Below the pieces are notes generated by a model. That model searched no databases and was not told the origin of the DNA. It was given only the letters and a program-made list of their open reading frames with translations. Positions 1 to 5,602 of a DNA stretch of 12,003 bases are shown here, piece by piece (position 1 is the stretch's first letter; each line of letters begins with the position of its first letter). A program made the position numbers and the translations under genes. The DNA is from Bdellovibrionales bacterium (lineage in GTDB: Bacteria; Bdellovibrionota; Bdellovibrionia; Bdellovibrionales; UBA1609): positions 1-12,003 of the forward strand of contig JAPKGD010000019.1 in NCBI GenBank assembly GCA_026648125.1. The letters are read 5' to 3'.

Positions 1-173
1 GGGTCCTTCATTGCGTAAAAGGCAAAGAGCACGAGAAAAGCCACAATCAACCGAAACCACGCGATAGTACCCGTCGAAGCAAAGTGAAGGGCTTGTCTGA
101 GGGCAATGGCGAGCAAGGCCCAGCAGATCCCAGTGATCATGGCAAAAATGAGTCCGGCTGTTCGTGTGGTCAT
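1..173 (-). CDS. EamA/DMT-family transporter, N-terminal fragment
   Basis: This is the first 57 codons of an inner-membrane protein that runs off the left edge. I translated it by hand from ATG at 173-171. It begins MTTRTAGLIFAMITG and continues with a hydrophobic helix, a short polar turn containing RQALHFAS, and a second hydrophobic helix after the motif AWFRLIVAF. A first helix containing GICWALLAI followed by an 'R-[ILVF]' second helix is typical of EamA (drug/metabolite transporter) proteins, which export small metabolites and usually have ten helices. A GAGGA ribosome binding site (complement of 182-186) lies 8 nt before the ATG, which fixes the start. It diverges from the glutamate-synthase-like gene at 283, so the roughly 110 bp between them must hold both promoters. 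The substrate cannot be inferred. Confidence 0.75.
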   Translation of the reverse strand, partial: MTTRTAGLIFAMITGICWALLAIALRQALHFASTGTIAWFRLIVAFLVLFAFYAMKD

Positions 174-282
174 GCGGTGAGTCCTCAAATGGGGGCCGAT
201 ACTAGCACAAGGCGAGTCCAAAGAGCCTACCTTTTTCTTGAGGATGTGGCGCAAATTTCTGATGATGAGGGAGGGGGGATGT

Positions 283-1875
283 ATGGGTAATATTTTTCTT
301 GTGGCGAGCTCCATTATCATTGGGGCTGAGGTTGGTTTTGCTCTCTATTGGCCGCCGGGATTGTGGTCCCTCGTTGTCCTTGCTCCCTTGCTCCTACTTG
401 GCTTCATTGACTATGCACAAGTCCGACAGGGGGTCAGGCGGAACTTTCCAATCATTGGGAATTTGCGCTATTTCTTTGAGTTTATTCGGCCGGAGCTCCA
501 GCAGTATTTTGTGGAGGACAATCTCAATGGTCGTCCCGTTTCTCGGGAATATCGCTCCGTGGTCTATCAGCGGGCAAAGGGGCAAATGCAAACGCTCCCC
601 TTTGGCACTCAACGCGATGTTTATGGCGAGGGCCACGAATGGGTGAACCATACCATCATACCCAAACATGTAGATGAAAAGAGCTTGAGAGTGACGATTG
701 GTGGACCAGCATGTCAACAGCCCTACCAAGCGAGCCTGCTTAATGTTTCAGCCATGAGTTACGGTGCTCTCAGTCGGGCCGCGATTGAAGCTCTCAATCG
801 GGGGGCCTTAGCCGGTGGTTTTTATCATAATACAGGAGAAGGGGGAATCAGCTCGTATCATCTCTCCGGTGGGGATCTCGTTTGGCAAATAGGAACGGGT
901 TATTTTGGCTGTCGAACAAGCGATGGTCGTTTTGACGAAAGTGCGTTTCGTGAGAAAGCCAATCTCCCACAAGTAAAGATGATTGAAATTAAACTTTCTC
1001 AAGGAGCAAAGCCCGGAAAAGGGGGAGTTTTACCCGGGGCCAAAGTCAGTGAAGAGGTTTCTAAAATTCGAATGGTACCGCTCGGCAAAGATGTCATTTC
1101 TCCGGCCTTTCATTCGGCATTTTCGACACCAGAAGAGTTGCTTCAATTTGTTCAGAAACTTCGTGAGCTCAGCTCAGGAAAGCCCATTGGTTTTAAATTG
1201 TGCCTTGGTCATCACCATGAGTTTATGGCGATTTGTAAGGCCATGAAAAAGACGAACCTCCTTCCAGATTTTATTACGGTGGATGGAGCAGAAGGTGGAA
1301 CGGGAGCAGCACCCTTGGAATTTGCAAATTCCGTTGGCACTCCACTTGATGAAGGGTTGGCATTTGTAGTGGACACGCTGAAGGTCATGGGGCTTCGTCA
1401 ACACATTCGCATTATCAGCTCAGGAAAGGTCTTTACGGCTTTTCATATGGTCACTAAGTTTGCTCTTGGAGCCGACGTGGTGAACTCAGCTCGAGGAATG
1501 ATGCTGGCCTTAGGCTGTATTCAAGCTCTAAAATGCAACAGCAATCATTGCCCTGTCGGAGTTGCAACCACCGATCCTCGATTAGTTCGAGGGCTTCATG
1601 TGCCTTCGAAGTCAATTCGAGTGGCGAATTTTCATCGCGAAACAATGCATTCTCTGGCAGATCTTTTAGGAGCCATGGGAAAAACGCATAGTCGGGAGGT
1701 CCAGCGTCGAGATGTTTTTCGCCGTATGGGCCAAGGCGTTGTGAAAACCTATGAAGACCTTTTTCCCACGCAAGAAGAGGGGGCTCTTTTCAGCCAGGCT
1801 GAGGGGAGTCCGCGGGTTGAATTGGTGCGGGCATTTCAACAATCGAGGGCAGAGGACTTTGCTCTGCAATCCTAG
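283..1875 (+). CDS. Membrane-anchored FMN-binding glutamate synthase-family protein (GltB central/FMN domain only)
   Basis: A 530-residue protein of the FMN-binding glutamate synthase family (the group that includes B. subtilis YerD). Residues 4-21 and 26-43 are hydrophobic and look like two membrane helices. The rest matches the FMN/synthase barrel of large-subunit glutamate synthase: NTGEGG at 183-188, KLSQGAKPGKGG at 237-248 and DGAEGGTGAAP at 334-344. Cysteines 412, 418 and 423 keep the C-x5-C-x4-C spacing that binds the 3Fe-4S cluster in true GltB. The N-terminal glutaminase domain and the C-terminal beta-helix of GltB are absent, so ammonia- or other-substrate-dependent chemistry is more likely than glutamine amidotransfer; the physiological reaction is unknown. 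I chose ATG 283 because a GGGAGG purine run (269-274) lies 8 nt upstream. An in-frame TTG at 238 and ATG at 244 would put charged residues ahead of the first helix. A 3-codon ORF (279-290) overlaps the start. Confidence 0.9.
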   Translation: MGNIFLVASSIIIGAEVGFALYWPPGLWSLVVLAPLLLLGFIDYAQVRQGVRRNFPIIGNLRYFFEFIRPELQQYFVEDNLNGRPVSREYRSVVYQRAKGQMQTLPFGTQRDVYGEGHEWVNHTIIPKHVDEKSLRVTIGGPACQQPYQASLLNVSAMSYGALSRAAIEALNRGALAGGFYHNTGEGGISSYHLSGGDLVWQIGTGYFGCRTSDGRFDESAFREKANLPQVKMIEIKLSQGAKPGKGGVLPGAKVSEEVSKIRMVPLGKDVISPAFHSAFSTPEELLQFVQKLRELSSGKPIGFKLCLGHHHEFMAICKAMKKTNLLPDFITVDGAEGGTGAAPLEFANSVGTPLDEGLAFVVDTLKVMGLRQHIRIISSGKVFTAFHMVTKFALGADVVNSARGMMLALGCIQALKCNSNHCPVGVATTDPRLVRGLHVPSKSIRVANFHRETMHSLADLLGAMGKTHSREVQRRDVFRRMGQGVVKTYEDLFPTQEEGALFSQAEGSPRVELVRAFQQSRAEDFALQS

Positions 1876-1898
1876 AAACAGGTGATCTAACCTGCTTT
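1876..1898. terminator. Weak bidirectional hairpin between convergent stops
   Basis: The inverted repeat CAGGT (1879-1883) / ACCTG (1890-1894) has a 6-nt loop. It is flanked by AAA on the left and, after one unpaired C, TTT on the right. It spans the 11-nt gap between two converging genes and overlaps the stop codon of the minus-strand gene. The stem is only 5 bp and the T runs are short, so this is at best a weak two-way terminator. Confidence 0.25.
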
Positions 1899-3008
1899 GG
1901 AGGGAGCGGATTCATTAACTTCGATTTCAATTTCACCCTTGTAGTCCGGGACGACATTGCCAAACTCATCGACAGCTTTGATTGTGACGGGAAGAGGGGC
2001 ACCAGCTTCAATTTGATCAGGGGTCTCCATCAGGATTTGCGCAACGGGTCCCGGCTTTACCAAGACAATTCGATTGGGGGGAAGCGCAATTCCCGAGTCA
2101 GAGGAGTCGTTCATTTCAATTTCAATTTTTTCTGCTTGATTCCACTTTGTATCGAATCGTGCTTGGCCATTCTGAATTTTTATTTTTTCAGATCGAGAGT
2201 GTTTTCCTTTTAGAGTCAACTCAACTTCGCCATTGAATTGATCACTCGTGTTTCCATAGTTATCACGACAGGTGATTATTAAGCTAAATAATTGACCGGC
2301 CTTAACTTCTTCCTGGCAGATCCACGATATGGAGCTGACCTTGCCGGGCTTCACCTCGACTTTTGCGGGTTGAGAGGAACGAATAGATTTGTCATTTGAC
2401 TCTTTTAGGCGAACCACCACAACGCCAGCGCGAACTTGTTTGAGGGATACAGTGGTAACTCCCCCGACCATTTCTACTTTTTCTGTTCGAGATTCACTTT
2501 CTAAAGATAGGGGGGCGTGAGGAGTCGGAGATAATGGAGGTGTCACCGCAGGAGAGGGATGATCTTTGGGCTTAGTTTCATGAGAAGATTTCATGGGAGG
2601 TGGGGAGTCTTGGTTCTCAAGCTTTGGCGTCGGGGGAATAGAGATGACCGACGGAGTTGAAACGGTGATGGGAGGAGGGGCGCCTTTTTCAAGGGGTGGT
2701 AAAGGTTGCGCGGAATTGGTTGTGGATCGACTCGGACGTCGTGCGACTTGTTCCTGAGGGGGCGGAATTTCTGGAGGCGCAGGGTAAGGCGATGACCCCA
2801 AATTAATGTCCGTCGCCGTAACTTGTGTGGAATCTACCGATACAAGAGGTGTAAAGCGCGTTTCAACTAGGGCCCAATCACCCAAAACCTCATCGTAGTA
2901 GTAGTCAATGGGAAGCAAGTCCCCACGAGTGAGGCGCTCGCGGACCTCCATTTCAGTAAGAGGCCCGACCTCTTGCTGATTGTGGACGACTATAAATGAC
3001 GATTGCAT
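1887..3008 (-). CDS. GYF_2-domain protein with proline-rich linker and partial Ig-like repeats
   Basis: A 373-residue protein with three parts. Residues 1-52 resemble a GYF_2 (DUF4339) domain, with Gly-Pro at 15-16, a 'RLTRGDLL' helix and a closing 'GDWALV' strand; these domains are thought to mediate protein contacts. Residues 60-175 are a low-complexity Pro/Ser/Thr linker. Residues 181-373 are beta-rich, Ig/invasin-like sequence. One unit (222-320) is complete, with the signature C-R-D-N-Y-G-N at 247-253. It is preceded by what aligns as the second half of such a unit (181-221, ending VEVKPG) and followed by only the first half of another (321-373, with V-D-E-F-G-N at 346-351). No signal peptide or TM is visible, which is odd for Ig-like repeats. 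ATG 3008 has a GGAGG 6 nt upstream; the longer in-frame start at 3053 has no such support. The function is unknown. It is possibly co-transcribed with the gene ending at 3161. Confidence 0.8.
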   Translation of the reverse strand: MQSSFIVVHNQQEVGPLTEMEVRERLTRGDLLPIDYYYDEVLGDWALVETRFTPLVSVDSTQVTATDINLGSSPYPAPPEIPPPQEQVARRPSRSTTNSAQPLPPLEKGAPPPITVSTPSVISIPPTPKLENQDSPPPMKSSHETKPKDHPSPAVTPPLSPTPHAPLSLESESRTEKVEMVGGVTTVSLKQVRAGVVVVRLKESNDKSIRSSQPAKVEVKPGKVSSISWICQEEVKAGQLFSLIITCRDNYGNTSDQFNGEVELTLKGKHSRSEKIKIQNGQARFDTKWNQAEKIEIEMNDSSDSGIALPPNRIVLVKPGPVAQILMETPDQIEAGAPLPVTIKAVDEFGNVVPDYKGEIEIEVNESAPSKAG

Positions 3009-3087
3009 GAGGTTCCTCCAACAATGATTTATCGGCAAAAGGCCGAGGGACATTGATGGAGGTCTCGAGAATCAGGCAGGAATTTTC

Positions 3088-3115
3088 AATTTATCCCGCC
3101 CAATGTCGGGTGCAA
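3088..3115 (-). promoter_or_regulatory. Possible weak promoter for the GYF_2 gene
   Basis: On the minus strand, TTGCAC (complement of 3110-3115) and TAAATT (complement of 3088-3093) are separated by 16 nt. They match the sigma70 consensus at 3/6 and 4/6 positions. They sit in the 152-nt gap between this gene and the eRF1-like gene, where I see no convincing terminator. Both independent transcription and read-through remain possible. Confidence 0.2.
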
Positions 3116-3160
3116 GTTTACCATTAAAAAGTTCAACTGGACCATGGGCGGTACTCGGCT

Positions 3161-3589
3161 TTAACGGCCACCCATAAAATGGTGAGTCACCTTTTTTATC
3201 AGCTGATTCTGTGTGAGTCTGCTCGTGGTAACAACTGTCACGTCTTTGCGGTCTTTGAAGGCGCGGCTCAGTTCCTTGCTAAATTCAATTTTTGCAGTAC
3301 TAGGACCAAGTACGAGAATTTCATCAGCATTTTTTAACTTCGCCATGACTTTAACGTAGTAGCGATGAATTTCCTCCATCCGATGTCCCCAAATTTTTTT
3401 CTCGGCACCACCACCATCACCACCGCTGGGTCTCCTGGCACGAAATCCACCAGTCGACTTGTGTTTTCTTTGAAGATTAGAGGCAATTCGTGAAACTTTG
3501 GGTCCTGAAGCCTTAAACTCAACCACGAACGCTTGTTTGTGATCAATCCAAACGCCTGTGCGTAGAGGTACGGCGGGTTTCTTTGCCAT
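3161..3589 (-). CDS. eRF1 domain 3-like 'translational machinery protein' (baeRF/Pelota-like fold)
   Basis: A 142-residue protein. It opens with a short basic leader and then VWIDHKQAFVVEF (13-25), the 'WIDH-x-x-A' strand that marks a family of small bacterial proteins related to domain 3 of eRF1/Pelota. The second hallmark is DEILVLGPSTAKIEFSKEL (89-107), the central beta-strand, glycine loop and helix of that fold. The C-terminus (DVTVVTTSRLTQNQLIKKV) matches the last strand and helix. Between them lies a basic, glycine-rich stretch (41-64) where relatives usually have a His/Gly-rich segment. Relatives are annotated as translation-machinery or host-attachment proteins, but experimental roles are largely unknown; ribosome-associated quality control or stress has been suggested from the fold. 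An AAGGAG lies 5-6 nt upstream of ATG 3589. The high Lys/Arg content fits RNA or ribosome binding, which is inference. Confidence 0.75.
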   Translation of the reverse strand: MAKKPAVPLRTGVWIDHKQAFVVEFKASGPKVSRIASNLQRKHKSTGGFRARRPSGGDGGGAEKKIWGHRMEEIHRYYVKVMAKLKNADEILVLGPSTAKIEFSKELSRAFKDRKDVTVVTTSRLTQNQLIKKVTHHFMGGR

Positions 3590-3624
3590 AACTTACTCCT
3601 TGTATGGGCTCAACTTGGAGATGG

Positions 3625-3653
3625 ACTCTACCAAACCTTAGCCGCCTCGACAA
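3625..3653 (-). promoter_or_regulatory. Candidate sigma70 promoter of the eRF1-like gene
   Basis: On the minus strand, TTGTCG (complement of 3648-3653; 4/6) and TAGAGT (complement of 3625-3630; 4/6) are exactly 17 nt apart. They lie upstream of the AAGGAG that serves the ATG at 3589. The remainder of the 169-bp divergent gap (3590-3758) must also drive the plus-strand gene at 3759, for which I find no clear hexamer pair. Confidence 0.35.
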
Positions 3654-3758
3654 ATGTCCGCATTTTCAATTTTTGGGTCGATTTGTAGCGTTATTAGTTG
3701 AGCTTAACCTGCTGAATTCCGACGAGTATTTGAAAAACCTGCAAGACTTAGAGGGGCT

Positions 3759-4319
3759 ATGGCATCTAGCGAATCACGAGTGCGAGTCAGATATTTTAGC
3801 CTCTCGTACTTTCTTCCTCTCATTTTAATAATTGGAGCGATCATCATCGGACTGTTCTTAACCATGCCCGCTTTGACGATGAATTCTGTGGGAATGGTCC
3901 TTTTTGCCGGAATTATAGCGATAATCTGGTTGTGGATCTTCGGCTCTGTCTGGCGTCGTGCAAAAGTCGAACTAATTTCACTGATGAAAGGAGGGCGGAG
4001 AGTCATATTTCGCGAAGGGTATGTAGACATTCCCGTCCATCTTTTTTCTCGCGGTATCAAGCTCCTTCAGAAAAATCCGAACCTCATCAACTACCGCTTT
4101 CAGTATGCCAACATCGAATATGTGTCGTGGCTTGTCGTGGGGTTGGGTGGCGATATGACAGCGGAAGTGACCATTGTGCTCACCAATGGTAAAGAGTTTC
4201 ATCTCAATCCGAACAACATTTCTGACCGCCGAAGATTTTTGTCTAAACTTGTTCAATATGGCAATGTGCAGGTCATTACCCACACTCCCAGTATGCCAAC
4301 GCCAGACCTGCCGTCTTAA
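3759..4319 (+). CDS. Two-TM membrane protein of unknown function with C-terminal cytosolic domain
   Basis: A 186-residue protein that I do not recognise as a named family. A short basic N-terminus (RVRVRY) is followed by hydrophobic helices at about 17-36 and 44-64. Next comes the positively charged WRRAKVE, then a soluble domain from 66 to 186. The soluble part alternates short beta-type segments (RRVIFREGYVDIP, IEYVSWLVV, AEVTIVLTNGKEFHLNP) and ends in a helix (RRRFLSKLVQYG) and a Pro-rich tail. Two helices followed by a small beta domain with a 'V-x-L-x-[ND]-G' strand resembles the bacterial PH (bPH/YdbT-like) architecture, but this is only a fold-level guess. Basic residues on both flanks suggest that N- and C-termini lie in the cytoplasm. 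GAGGGG (3751-3756) directly precedes ATG 3759. Its TAA overlaps the hflX stop codon on the other strand. Confidence 0.7.
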   Translation: MASSESRVRVRYFSLSYFLPLILIIGAIIIGLFLTMPALTMNSVGMVLFAGIIAIIWLWIFGSVWRRAKVELISLMKGGRRVIFREGYVDIPVHLFSRGIKLLQKNPNLINYRFQYANIEYVSWLVVGLGGDMTAEVTIVLTNGKEFHLNPNNISDRRRFLSKLVQYGNVQVITHTPSMPTPDLPS

Positions 4320-5596
4320 AGATATTTTTTTCGATCTTGAACAATAAAATCGCGCCACCGACTGAGTTGTGCGGGAGTCATGGATGCGTAACAAATTGTT
4401 CCGCTCGAAGCGGGCTCTGTTCGACTGATTTGGCTTTCTCGCCCCAATTCATAAATGCGATGTTCGTGTTCTCTGGGGAAGAAGAGTTCTACTTCTGTAT
4501 TGAGACTCTGGGCAGCCCCAGACATGAGCTTTCTGAGTTTGTCGAGGCCCTCTCCCGTTTTTGCACTAATAAAAACCCGAGGAAAGGCTTTAACTTGAAA
4601 TTGCTTGGACAGGTCGGCTTTATCAACTTTATTGAAGACATGTATGACAGGCTTTTTCTCCCAGCCAAACATTTCAATCATTTCGTTGACCACTTTTATC
4701 TGTTGCTCCATTTGCGGGCTAGAGAGATCAACGACGTGCAAGAGCACGTCAGCCTCTGCCGATTCTTCGAGTGTTGCTTTAAAGGCCTCAACCAAATGAG
4801 CTGGTAAGCGGCGAATAAAGCCCACCGTATCCGTGACAACGACATTGCCCACTTCCGGTAAGAAGACTTTCCGTGTGGTTGGATCTAATGTCGCAAACGG
4901 CTGATCTTTGGCGAGGACATTGGATTGAGAGAGTCGATTCAAGAGCGAGCTCTTTCCCGTGTTCGTATATCCGATCAAAGCAAAGCTGGGAATTTTCTGC
5001 TTTCTTCTTAAAGCTCTGTGTTGAGAGCGACTTTGGCGAACGCCTTCGAGTTGCTTACGGATTTGCCGCACTCTCTCGCGAATTCTCCGCCGGTCACTTT
5101 CAAGCGCTGTTTCACCAGGGCCTCTCGTACCGATTCCGCCCCCTTGACGGGAGAGCGAACCAAGCCACGCCCCCACCATTCGTGGGAGTTGATCGAGCAT
5201 CTGTGCGAGTTCAACCTGAAGCTTTCCTTCATAGGTGTGCGCTCGTTGAGCAAATATGTCGATGATGAGTTGGTTGCGATCGAGAACCCTTGCACCAAGC
5301 TCTTGTTGAAGATTTCGACCTTGTACGCCACTCAACTGGTGATCCACAATCACTGCGTGCGCCTTGGTTTCTTCAACGAGTTGTTTGATTTCCTGCACCT
5401 TGCCCGTACCGATTAAAAAAGCCGGGTTGAAGGCGGGAAGGACTTGGGCCAAATTACTGACGATTTCGTATCCTGCCGCTATGGCAAGCTCTTCCAGTTC
5501 TGCAAGACTGTCTTTGAGTTCTGTAAAAGAGTCGGACTTGAGACCGACACCGACAACGATGGCGCGAGGTTTATCATTCTGAGACGACTTGGGCAG
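4316..5596 (-). CDS. hflX: GTPase HflX (probable CTG start)
   Basis: HflX is a GTPase that binds the 50S subunit and splits stalled or stress-inactivated ribosomes. From CTG 5596 the protein has 426 residues, the same as my recollection of E. coli HflX. The N-terminal HflX domain includes RAIVVGVG (11-18), FLIGTGKVQEI (60-70), DIFAQRAHTYEGKLQVELAQ (113-132) and the glycine-rich GGGIGTRGPGE (152-162). A coiled helix (about 165-200) follows. The G domain has G1 GYTNTGKSS (209-217), G3 DTVGF (256-260), G4 NKVD (322-325) and G5 SAKTG (344-348). Start: no ATG, GTG or TTG occurs in frame between the upstream TAG (5605-5603) and TTG 5452. Starting at 5452 would delete 48 residues with clear family similarity. 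CTG 5596 has AAGGAG 9 nt upstream. The gene directly follows maeB in the same frame, so translation is probably coupled. Product certain; start inferred. Confidence 0.93.
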   Translation of the reverse strand: MPKSSQNDKPRAIVVGVGLKSDSFTELKDSLAELEELAIAAGYEIVSNLAQVLPAFNPAFLIGTGKVQEIKQLVEETKAHAVIVDHQLSGVQGRNLQQELGARVLDRNQLIIDIFAQRAHTYEGKLQVELAQMLDQLPRMVGAWLGSLSRQGGGIGTRGPGETALESDRRRIRERVRQIRKQLEGVRQSRSQHRALRRKQKIPSFALIGYTNTGKSSLLNRLSQSNVLAKDQPFATLDPTTRKVFLPEVGNVVVTDTVGFIRRLPAHLVEAFKATLEESAEADVLLHVVDLSSPQMEQQIKVVNEMIEMFGWEKKPVIHVFNKVDKADLSKQFQVKAFPRVFISAKTGEGLDKLRKLMSGAAQSLNTEVELFFPREHEHRIYELGRESQISRTEPASSGTICYASMTPAQLSRWRDFIVQDRKKYL

Positions 5597-5602
5597 TTTC
5601 CG

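Noticed and set aside
238..282. Longer N-terminus of the glutamate-synthase-like gene from TTG 238 or ATG 244
   Set aside because: ATG 283 has a strong purine-rich ribosome binding site at 269-274 and starts directly at the membrane helix; the extra residues look like translated leader.
2013..2213. 66-residue plus-strand ORF inside the GYF_2 gene
   Set aside because: It is a shadow of the minus-strand coding region with no ribosome binding site and no recognisable protein features.
3009..3053. ATG 3053 as the start of the GYF_2 gene
   Set aside because: The 15 extra residues do not resemble the domain, and a GGAGG lies 6 nt before ATG 3008.
3094..3109. CCCG-n8-CGGG inverted repeat between the eRF1-like and GYF_2 genes as a terminator
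   Set aside because: The stem is only 4 bp with an 8-nt loop and no proper T run follows.
3404..3424. CACCACCACCATCACCACC run resembling a His-tag-like or simple repeat
   Set aside because: It is the complement of Gly/Asp codons in the glycine-rich part of the eRF1-like protein, read on the minus strand.
5450..5452. TTG 5452 as the hflX start
   Set aside because: It would discard 48 residues that clearly match the conserved HflX N-terminal domain.
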